The notes beneath the pieces are model-generated. The model was not told the DNA's origin and did no database searches. It saw only the letters and a program-made list of their open reading frames with translations. This document shows positions 1-7,956 of a stretch of 44,691 bases of DNA, in pieces (the first letter of the stretch is position 1; the number at the start of each line of letters is the position of its first letter). Source of the DNA: Verrucomicrobiaceae bacterium (GTDB lineage Bacteria; Verrucomicrobiota; Verrucomicrobiia; Verrucomicrobiales; Akkermansiaceae). Position numbers and translations under genes: made by a program. Location of the stretch: positions 1 through 44,691 of the forward strand of contig JAIYDT010000002.1 in assembly GCA_027487355.1 (NCBI GenBank), in the 5' to 3' direction.

Positions 1-11
1 GCAGAGGCAAT

Positions 12-120
12 ATGGAGCGGCGGAATCCATCCGCCGTGTCCATGGAATGCCAATGCGTGGTGCCAAGACGCATTTCATTGGCGGGTCATGGGCTTCAGCG
101 GACGGAGTCCGCTGCTCCAT
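12..120. repeat. Inverted pair of REP-like hairpins (BIME-like)
   Basis: Copy 1 (12-36) ATGGAGCGGCGGAATCCATCCGCCG; copy 2 (96-120, reverse complement) ATGGAGCAGCGGACTCCGTCCGCTG. 21/25 identical, each with a 7-bp stem; one stem pair changes from G-C to A-T. Confidence 0.65.
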
Positions 121-194
121 AGGAAAAACTCCAGGATTGGGTGCCAAGGCGCTCCTCATCAGCCGGACATGCCATCGGGCCCCTCCCTTTGGAC

Positions 195-632
195 TCATTC
201 CGTCTGTGCTTCTGAATCCAGATTCCTCCGACATTGCCACTCCCTGAACTCGACTTCGATCCGTTCATCCACCAGATACTGACGATCCGGATTGTCCGCG
301 ATGAAGGCCGAAAACTGAGGATGACCACGAACCTCCTCGGCTGTCCTGACCGGATATCCAAGGTCGGCCGCACTCTCCGCCGACCTGAATCCTTGAAGCA
401 CTTCATTGATGGCCACTCCATCAATCTCGACGATCTCGATCTCGCTCGATGGGCACCAGGCCACTTCACCCGTCTTCGTGGCGACAGCAACCATCCCGAG
501 TCGCCCGCTCTGGTAGCTGGGAATCAGATCTCCGAGAATACGGCCCGGTCTAGCGGATTCAAACGCGCCGTAGCCCGTCCCAACGACGATGACGTGAATG
601 CCGGATGACTTCAGTTTTGCGACGATTGCCAT
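195..632 (-). CDS. Hypothetical protein
   Basis: 145 aa ORF, no family recognised. Confidence 0.5.
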   Translation of the reverse strand: MAIVAKLKSSGIHVIVVGTGYGAFESARPGRILGDLIPSYQSGRLGMVAVATKTGEVAWCPSSEIEIVEIDGVAINEVLQGFRSAESAADLGYPVRTAEEVRGHPQFSAFIADNPDRQYLVDERIEVEFREWQCRRNLDSEAQTE

Positions 633-709
633 GGAGTTTATCTGGGGATGAGAGCTGGCGAACCGCCACGTGGACTGCCACGCCGGAACGGTTTGAAGGT
701 GGCCGCCGG

Positions 710-1270
710 TCAGTTCTTCAAGAGGTCTGCAGCAGGTTGCCCGGGCACGTCTTGAGCTGCTTTTGGCTTACTGGGTGAGATCACGAACAGATAGGCAACC
801 AACAAAAGAAAGAGAAACGCAACTGCCATTCCCGTCAACTTGGCGCGCCATTGATCACGCCAGATTTGAATGAGGAGTGCCAAGGTCGCCAAGCCATAGG
901 CAGCCGAACAGCTAACGACTCCGAAGACCACCGTTCCGAGTGCGTCACTGAGCCGTGCCATGCCATCCTTCGTGCCTGCGAATTGAGTCCATGCCCAGAA
1001 GGCTCCAGTCACGAACGGACCGATCAGCACGGACATCCAGAGAAGCACGGAAACCAAGGTCATCCAGCCACCCCCTTTCGGGTAGGACCTCTTCCAAACC
1101 CTTCGTCTTAAAACCACCAGCCATGGCAGGAGGCTGACGATCACCACTCCAAGGCCGACACCGAACAGCGCCGACTCGGAACGCCCGGTCTTGAGACAGG
1201 CAAGACCCAGGAGCCCAAAGAACAAGCTCGAACCCAACACGGTCCGATGTGGCCATGTTGGGTCATGCAT
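710..1270 (-). CDS. Hypothetical multi-pass membrane protein
   Basis: ORF start trimmed to internal ATG (MHDPTWPHRTVLG...); several hydrophobic segments; longer ORF start overlaps the upstream gene. Confidence 0.6.
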   Translation of the reverse strand: MHDPTWPHRTVLGSSLFFGLLGLACLKTGRSESALFGVGLGVVIVSLLPWLVVLRRRVWKRSYPKGGGWMTLVSVLLWMSVLIGPFVTGAFWAWTQFAGTKDGMARLSDALGTVVFGVVSCSAAYGLATLALLIQIWRDQWRAKLTGMAVAFLFLLLVAYLFVISPSKPKAAQDVPGQPAADLLKN

Positions 1271-1317
1271 TCGATTCGTGACAGTTTGATGCCCTACCGG
1301 TGCCTTCTCGCTCGAAC

Positions 1318-1809
1318 TCAACCCGATTGTTGGTTCTTCACGCGCTTCATTGCCATGGCGCGAACCACATCGAGCAGGATGAACGGCACGATTGCGAGAA
1401 CGAACGGAGCAAGGATGTTCGCCCACAGGGGAGGCAGCCAGTTGTCTGCCGCCCAACCCGCCCCCACACACACGAAGCCGATCCAGATCGTGTAGAAAAA
1501 TGCAAAGGCATAGGTCCGCAAGACTTGAGCCCAGTTGATCGGCAGCTTTTCGAGGACGACATAGGATGCCGAATGTCCGAAGAATGTCAGTTTGTCGGAT
1601 TTGGTGTTTCGAATGACCCTGTAGGACGAGAGAGGGATGAGAGGAATGAAAATCACGGCAAACCATTTGGTCGTAACCGTGCTTCCGTCCCTTCTCGGAG
1701 ATCCAGCCCCGTAAAAGCGAGTGCCGATTCCATTGATTGATGCGGCCATGGGTGGTTTCTTGACCCAGAGTCTAGACACTGCAAAGCGGCACGGGAAGCC
1801 CGGATTCAA
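1318..1809 (-). CDS. Hypothetical membrane protein
   Basis: 163 aa, TTKWFAVIFIPLIPLSSYRVIRN then two hydrophobic segments; real start likely the internal MAASINGIG. Confidence 0.6.
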   Translation of the reverse strand: MNPGFPCRFAVSRLWVKKPPMAASINGIGTRFYGAGSPRRDGSTVTTKWFAVIFIPLIPLSSYRVIRNTKSDKLTFFGHSASYVVLEKLPINWAQVLRTYAFAFFYTIWIGFVCVGAGWAADNWLPPLWANILAPFVLAIVPFILLDVVRAMAMKRVKNQQSG

Positions 1810-1853
1810 ATTGGGACGTTGCTCGAAGCGAGTGGCCAGGGAGCAGGAATCCC

Positions 1854-1956
1854 CGTGGCTGGATGCGTCCCGCTCCAGTCCGTCTCCGGCGCATCCTGCT
1901 CCGCGTCTTCCTCGCAGAGAGTGGCCAGTGATCAGGAGCCAGTGGCCAGGAAGAGG
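1854..1956. repeat. Direct repeat, copy 1 (~103 bp)
   Basis: CGTGGCTGGATGCGTCCCGCTCCAGTCCGT...AGTGGCCAGGAAGAGG, recurs at 2095-2197. Confidence 0.85.
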
Positions 1957-2094
1957 CGGAGGATCGAGGATCAGGAACCTCTCCCATTCAAAAATCCGAA
2001 ATCCTCAATCGTCAATCCATCCCGAGAGACTCCGCCCATTGCATTGACGATTGATGACTGACGATTGTCGATTTTTGAATGAAACACCGAATTG

Positions 2095-2197
2095 CGTGGC
2101 TGGATGCGTCCCGCTCCAGTCCGTCCCCGGCGCGTCCCGCTCCGGGTCTTCCTCGAAGAGAGTGGTCAGTGATCAGGAGCAAGTGGCCAGGAAGAGG
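2095..2197. repeat. Direct repeat, copy 2 (~103 bp)
   Basis: Near-identical to 1854-1956 at a constant offset of 241 bp. Confidence 0.85.
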
Positions 2198-2359
2198 AGT
2201 TAGAGCAAAGAGCTGAGGCCTCTTCTGTTTCGAATTTCGGATTTCGAGTTTCGAATTTCTCCCCACCTTTCGGTCCAGGTTCAGAACATAGGTAACGGGT
2301 CAGGTTCAATACATGGGTAACACTCTGGCAGAGTGGGCGCGACGAAAGGAGCGCCCGCC

Positions 2360-3541
2360 ATGCCATGGAAAGAGACCCGAAAAATGGACCAAAGAACCGA
2401 ATTCGCATTGAGATCGATGAAGACGACAAACTTCCGGGAATTGTGCCAGGAGTATGGGATCAGCGCCAAAACCGGCTACAAGTGGAAGCAGCGCTTCTTG
2501 GAACGCGGCTTGGGAGGCATGGAGGAGGAGAGCCGGAGGCCGCGTGGTCATCCATCGGAGCTTTCCGAGGAGGTAGTGTGTGAGATTGTCCGGCTCAAGA
2601 CGGCGCATCAGCACTGGGGGCCGCGCAAGATCCGTGACTTGTACGGACGGAAACACTGCGGGGAGATCCCCAGCGAGAGCAGCTTCAAGCGGGTCTTGGA
2701 AAGGGCGGGACTGACCGTGGCGCGCAAGCGTCGGAGTCGGGAAACGGGCGGGCGCCTTGCCTTGGGCCGGAAAGCTCAAGCCGCCAACGAGATCTGGACG
2801 GTGGATTTCAAGGGCTGGTGGAAGGACCGTGAAGGTTTGCGGGTGGAGCCGCTGACAGTGCGCGATGAACACAGCCGGATGCTGTTGGAGATGCGGTTGC
2901 TGGAAGATTCGCGCACCTAAAGCGTGAGGAGTTGCTTTGAACGGCTCTTCGAGCGGCATGGCCTGCCCGGAGCGATCCGCAGCGGCAACGGGCCGCCGTT
3001 TGCCAGCAGCCAGGGCTTGTTAGGGCTGAGCCGGTTGTCGGAGTGGTGGCTGGCGCTGGGGGTTGGCCTGGAAAGGAGCCGCCCCGGATGCCCGCAGGAC
3101 AACGGCGCGCACGAGCGGATGCATCTGGATATCCGCCGCGAGTTGCAAGGCGGCAGGATCGGGCGAGACCAGTCAGCCTTCGATCTGTGGCGCGACGAAT
3201 ACAACCATGAGCGCCCGCACGAAGCCCTGGGAATGAAGCGACCGGCGGAGGTCTATGAGAACTCCACGCGGATCTGGGGTGGGACGCCCGATGACATCGA
3301 CTACGGGGACATGATGACCCGGCGGGTGCATCGAAACGGCTGGATCCACTTCGAGGGGGAAAGAATCGGGCTGTCCGTGGCGCTGGGCGGATGGTCGGTG
3401 GGCCTGAGCCCGCGCCCGGAAGACCTGATTGAAGTGTGGTTCGCCGAGCTGCTCGTTGGCCACCTCGACCCGGAAACCTCGAGCTTCAGCGCGGCCCGGC
3501 CGGGCCGCGCTGAAGCTGGCCAAACCGAAACAAAAGTGTAA
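2360..3541 (+). pseudogene. IS481-family transposase with in-frame TAA
   Basis: 2333-2920 and 2924-3541 lie in the same frame separated by TAA (2918-2920); HTH plus integrase core (EIWTVDFKGWW, PQDNGAHERMH); second catalytic Asp replaced in IRSGNGPPF. Confidence 0.85.
3482..3517. repeat. 36-bp perfect palindrome
   Basis: AGCTTCAGCGCGGCCCGG/CCGGGCCGCGCTGAAGCT. Confidence 0.9.
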
Positions 3542-3644
3542 CCCTAACCCCAACCGGTGTTACCGATGTTCTGAACCAAAAGTGTTACCGATGTTCTGAC
3601 TGCGCCTTTCTCCCCTCACTTCGAAGTTCAATGTCCGACGTTCG

Positions 3645-4208
3645 ATGTTCATTACCGCTCTCCAATTCCTCTCCGGTCCCCTCATCCTCCGACCCCTGAC
3701 ACCGGAAGACACCCCCGCGCTGCTGGCCTTCTTCGATTCCCATGACGAGGAAACCATTCGCATGCGCTATGGGCACTACCGGAACGAGATGACCGTCGAT
3801 GCCGCGAAACGCCTGACTTCGGTCGATCAATCACGCGACCCCGCCCTTGCCCTCTTCACCACCGGCAGACATCCGGAAATCCGCGCCATCGGTCGCTACT
3901 ATCTGGACGAATCCGGCACCTCAGGCGAGGCCGCCTTCGTGGTTCATGAGAAAGCCCGCCGCAACGGACTTGCCGGGTTTCTGTTAGGCGAACTCGCAGT
4001 CCTCGCCCATGAACGCGGACTGAAGGAACTCTGGGGCACCGTCCTGCCCGACAACCACGGCATGGCCGCGCTTTTCCTAGCCGCGGGTGGCACCGAGACC
4101 ACCTCGCCGATCGACGAGGAAAAGGTCTTCCACCTCCCTCTCGACCGACTCCTGCGCTGGCGGAAGCATTTTCTAACAGCCAAGAAAATCCACCCCGTCG
4201 CGCCATGA
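3645..4208 (+). CDS. GNAT family N-acetyltransferase
   Basis: GPLILRPLTPEDTPALLAFFDS...VVHEKARRNGLAGFLLGELAVLAHERGLKELWGTVLPDNHGMAALFLAAG. Confidence 0.85.
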   Translation: MFITALQFLSGPLILRPLTPEDTPALLAFFDSHDEETIRMRYGHYRNEMTVDAAKRLTSVDQSRDPALALFTTGRHPEIRAIGRYYLDESGTSGEAAFVVHEKARRNGLAGFLLGELAVLAHERGLKELWGTVLPDNHGMAALFLAAGGTETTSPIDEEKVFHLPLDRLLRWRKHFLTAKKIHPVAP

Positions 4209-5146
4209 GTTCAGACCACATCGGCGTGCACTACGATGCCGCCTACGAACGCCACGACACCGGCCCCGGTCACCCCGAATCCGCCCATCGTTACCAAGTC
4301 CTGCGCGCCGCCCTCGAGACCCTGCCGCCGGAAATCCTCCGCCTAGCCGGGCGCAGGGCCCTTGTCAGGGAAATCCTCCTCGCCCACGATCACGACTACC
4401 ACAATCTGGTCTATCACGACGTCGAGTCCTTTCGCGACACCCTCCGCACCGGCGATACCCACATTTGCATCGAAAGCTACGACGTCGCCCTTGAGGCCAC
4501 CGGCGCCGTGCTGAATACGGTGGATGCAGTACTTTCCGGCGAGGTCATCCGCGCCTTCTGCGCCGTCCGCCCGCCCGGCCACCACGCCACGGCCACCCGA
4601 GGCATGGGCTTCTGCATCTTCAACCACGTCGCTATCGCCGCCCGCTACCTCCAGTCAAAACACGGCGTCCAGCGCATCGCCATCGTCGACTGGGACGTCC
4701 ATCACGGCAATGGCACCCAGGACATCTTCTTCGAGGATCCGGACGTGCTCTACATCTCCACCCACGAGCAGGGCATCTACCCCTACTCCGGCTGCACCAC
4801 CGAGCGCGGCCACGGAAAAGGCGAGGGCACCACCCTCAACATTCCGCTCGTCGGCGGCTCCGATGGCTCTGTCGTCCTGAAGGCCTGGGACGGCCAAATC
4901 ACTCCCGCCCTCGACGCCTTCAAGCCCGAATTTCTCCTCATCTCCTGCGGCTTCGACGCCCGCCGCGACGATCCCGTCGGCGGACTCGAATGGACCGATG
5001 AAACCTTCGCCTCCCTAACAGAACGCGCCGTTGCCGCAGCCGTCAAGCACTGCCGGGGCCGCCTCGTCTCGGTTCTCGAAGGCGGCTACAACCCCGAAGG
5101 CATCGCCGCCGCCGCGCTTGCCCATGTCAGGTCGCTCGTTTCCTGA
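4205..5146 (+). CDS. Histone deacetylase / acetylpolyamine amidohydrolase family protein
   Basis: RPPGHHAT, DWDVHHGNGTQ, STHEQGIYPYSG, GFDARRDDPVGGL, LEGGYN motifs; overlaps previous CDS by 4 nt. Confidence 0.92.
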   Translation: MSSDHIGVHYDAAYERHDTGPGHPESAHRYQVLRAALETLPPEILRLAGRRALVREILLAHDHDYHNLVYHDVESFRDTLRTGDTHICIESYDVALEATGAVLNTVDAVLSGEVIRAFCAVRPPGHHATATRGMGFCIFNHVAIAARYLQSKHGVQRIAIVDWDVHHGNGTQDIFFEDPDVLYISTHEQGIYPYSGCTTERGHGKGEGTTLNIPLVGGSDGSVVLKAWDGQITPALDAFKPEFLLISCGFDARRDDPVGGLEWTDETFASLTERAVAAAVKHCRGRLVSVLEGGYNPEGIAAAALAHVRSLVS

Positions 5147-5155
5147 GGACGTCTT

Positions 5156-6670
5156 TCAGCGTTTGACCGGCAAGGCCACCGGAACGGCCGCCGGGGTCGG
5201 AAGCGTGGGCAGGTTCCTGGTCGCGTCCGCCGCGATCGCCGCCCGGTAGTTGGCATAGGCACGGAAGAGTTCGGCCTGGGCATCCACTTCCAGCACCCGC
5301 GCATCGAACGAGGCCTGCTCGCGGATCTGAAGGGCCAGAAGATCGGTGGCTCCCTGTTTCAGCCGCTCATTCTCGGCCTCCTCCAACAGTCCTGCCAACT
5401 CGACGTTCTTTCGAGTCATTTCCAGTGCCTCGTGGGCGGCCACAAGGGCGCTGAAACTGTCGCGCACATCAGCCGTGATCCGATCCCGTGCGAACTGCCG
5501 ATCATTCTCCAGACGCGACAGGGTCGCATCCGCCACTTCCATCCGCCCCTTCGCCTCGTTCCGTTCCAGTGGCACCTTCAGCTCCACCTTGGCTTCGACC
5601 TCGCTGCGCTCCAGATCCTTGGGGCGGCCGTCGCCATAGAACTGGCCGGCTTCGATGCCCACATCCAGATTGGGAAGGAGGTTGTTCTTTGCCAACCGCC
5701 GGTCGATTTCCGTGCGCTTCACCAGTAGGTCGATGCGACGCAGCTCGGGCCGCATGTTCAGCGCCCGCGCCAAATCGGCTGGCACCTGGGCATCGTGAAC
5801 CTTCGGCAATGTGCCGAATGTGGAGGGCACCCGGGCGCGGTCCACCAGCACCGGCATCGCCTTGTCGCGGGTCCGGAGAAACAGTGAAAGCTCGATCGTC
5901 GCCGCCTCGAAGCGCCGCTTTGCCTGCACCACGGCGATTTGACGACTGACCATCAAGCGCTGGTTGTCGATCCGGATGATCGGCGCGCTGGCCCCGTTCT
6001 TGACCTGTTCGGCAATGGCTCCGTCGCGGTCATTGGCGATGCGAAGCAACTCCTCAGTGAGGGAGAGCCTTTGGCCACTGGCAGTCCACTGGTAATAACT
6101 GACCGTGGCCGTACGGATGAAATCCAGATACTGCCTGAGAATGATCGGATCCGCCAACTCCTGATCGATCTGCGCCTGCCAGAGGGCGGCACGCCTGCGG
6201 TCGATCGTGCCATCCCGCAGCAGCGGAATCCTGAATCCCAGAACCCCTTCGCCGTCGACGCTGGTACGATCCTTGTTGTAGTTCGGCAGGAAACCGCTGC
6301 TCAGCCGGTAGCCCCCATAGACGCTGCCGCCCCAGAAGGGCAGCGGCTGCTCGAGGAGGGCATACCCGGTGTTGCCATCATAGTAGCCCGCCAGGTTGAA
6401 GGAGCCGCCGACATTCAGGTTGAGATCGAAGGCACCCGCCGCCTGCCGGACGCGGCCATTCGCGATGTCCTGCTCGATCAGGGCCGCCAGATACGGCGGA
6501 TACTGGCTCTGGACCGAACTCAGCACCTCGGACAAGCTCAGTGACTGGACCTTGGCCACCGGCTTCGGCGCGGCGGACGCCGGGAAAGCTGCCAAGGCCA
6601 CGCAAGCCGCAAGCAACCAGCCCCAGCGACACGCTGGACCAGTTAGGGAAAAGATCGGCAGCCGTTTCAT
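5156..6670 (-). CDS. TolC family outer membrane efflux/secretion protein
   Basis: Signal peptide, long coiled-coil/OEP-like repeats, adjacent to HlyD and ABC genes. Confidence 0.85.
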   Translation of the reverse strand: MKRLPIFSLTGPACRWGWLLAACVALAAFPASAAPKPVAKVQSLSLSEVLSSVQSQYPPYLAALIEQDIANGRVRQAAGAFDLNLNVGGSFNLAGYYDGNTGYALLEQPLPFWGGSVYGGYRLSSGFLPNYNKDRTSVDGEGVLGFRIPLLRDGTIDRRRAALWQAQIDQELADPIILRQYLDFIRTATVSYYQWTASGQRLSLTEELLRIANDRDGAIAEQVKNGASAPIIRIDNQRLMVSRQIAVVQAKRRFEAATIELSLFLRTRDKAMPVLVDRARVPSTFGTLPKVHDAQVPADLARALNMRPELRRIDLLVKRTEIDRRLAKNNLLPNLDVGIEAGQFYGDGRPKDLERSEVEAKVELKVPLERNEAKGRMEVADATLSRLENDRQFARDRITADVRDSFSALVAAHEALEMTRKNVELAGLLEEAENERLKQGATDLLALQIREQASFDARVLEVDAQAELFRAYANYRAAIAADATRNLPTLPTPAAVPVALPVKR

Positions 6671-7956
6671 TTCTTGGAGGGGTCAAGTTTCGCATCCTCA
6701 TCCGGCTGCATCGGCGGGAAGCCGTTGATCTGTCGCCACAATTCAAACCAAAGCGGAACCTGCTTGAGCATGATCCAGCCATTCGCGCGGGCTCCCTGCC
6801 GCAGCCAATGATCCCGGTCCGGCCATTCCACGGTCACCGGTCCATCGCCACGATCCACCACGTCCGGTGCCGGCCCAACCACCACGCGGAACTTGCCCTT
6901 GCCGTTGTCCGCCGGGTCCACGAACACGACCTCGCCGCCGAAGGTTCCGACCGCCAACTGCGGCCAACCGATCATCTGCACCGCAGGCCAGCCCTCGAAG
7001 GCCAACCGCACCGGACTGCCCGGTGTAGCGACCCCGTTGACCACCTTCCGCGACTGGATCAGCGGCATGTCATTTCCATCGACGAGGATCTCCACAAAGC
7101 GGCTGTCGGTTTCCGGAATGATGACACAGATCGGCGATCCCGGCCGGAGATAGGTCCCATCCGTCACCGGCACCTGGAGCACAATGCCATCGCGTGGAGC
7201 CTCCACGACCTGGCGTTCGTTCTGGCTGATCTGGATTCCGATCATTGCCAGATCACGTTCGGCGGCTGCCACTTCGCCGAGGGCCGTCCCCTTCGAGGCC
7301 TCGGTGGAGGCGATCGACGCGTCGAAGTCATTGCGGGTCCGCTCCAGGTTCGCTTCTGAGGATTTCAACTCCGCCTCGGTAGAATCCCTGGAAAGCGTGG
7401 CCAGCTCCAGGTTGCGCTGCGATTCCAGCTTCTTCTCATGCAGGTCACGGGTCCGCCTGAAGTTCAACTGGGCGGTCTCGGCCGAGATCTTGGCGGCCAC
7501 CACCCGCTGCTCCGCCCCCGCGATCGCCTGGTTCTTTGCGAGCTGCTGCTGCGCCACCTGGGACGCCAGGGACTCCACACGGCCCATTGCGAAATCCCGA
7601 CGACTTGAAATCGCGGTCTGCTGGGCGCGCAGGTTGATCATGAGGTTCGGATCGTTGTCCTGGATCTCGATGATTAGGTCGCCCTTCTTCACACGCTGGC
7701 CTTCCATCACGTTGAGTCGCTTCACCCGTCCTGAAACCTGGGCCTCGACGTTGATCCGGCGGTCCAATGGGTCAAAGGCGATCACCCGTCCGGTTCCCGA
7801 GACGAACTGACGCCAGGGCAGCACCAGCACGGCAATGATCAACCCGATGAAGCCGATCAGCAGCAGGCGGCTGAACAGGCGGGTGAACTTCGCGGAGCCC
7901 GCGAGCCCCATGGCGGGGAGGGTCGGGACGACAGTCGTCGGTTCCTGGGATTTCAT
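6667..7956 (-). CDS. HlyD family periplasmic adaptor
   Basis: Single N-terminal TM, biotinyl-lipoyl-like INVEAQVSGRVKRLNVMEGQRVKKGDLIIEIQDNDP, coiled coil, barrel-sandwich return EAPRDGIVLQVPVTDGTYLRPGSPI. Confidence 0.9.
   Translation of the reverse strand: MKSQEPTTVVPTLPAMGLAGSAKFTRLFSRLLLIGFIGLIIAVLVLPWRQFVSGTGRVIAFDPLDRRINVEAQVSGRVKRLNVMEGQRVKKGDLIIEIQDNDPNLMINLRAQQTAISSRRDFAMGRVESLASQVAQQQLAKNQAIAGAEQRVVAAKISAETAQLNFRRTRDLHEKKLESQRNLELATLSRDSTEAELKSSEANLERTRNDFDASIASTEASKGTALGEVAAAERDLAMIGIQISQNERQVVEAPRDGIVLQVPVTDGTYLRPGSPICVIIPETDSRFVEILVDGNDMPLIQSRKVVNGVATPGSPVRLAFEGWPAVQMIGWPQLAVGTFGGEVVFVDPADNGKGKFRVVVGPAPDVVDRGDGPVTVEWPDRDHWLRQGARANGWIMLKQVPLWFELWRQINGFPPMQPDEDAKLDPSKK

Larger units (their letters stand above)
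2278..3600 (+). mobile_element. IS481-like insertion sequence, defective
   Basis: Interrupted DDE transposase bounded by duplicated terminal repeats: left TTCAGAACATAGGTAAC (2280-2296) and GGTTCAATACATGGGTAACAC (2303-2323); right GGTGTTACCGATGTTCTGAACC (3556-3577) and GTGTTACCGATGTTCTGAC (3582-3600). Confidence 0.8.

Noticed and set aside
710-1666. 318-aa ORF as a single protein
   Set aside because: Its first ~130 residues are an alternate frame of the better-supported gene at 1318-1809; start moved to 1270.
3560-3830. Minus-strand ORFs (67 and 81 aa) near the IS right end
   Set aside because: Peptides such as MNIERRTLNFEVRGERR derive from short-unit intergenic repeat; no coding support.
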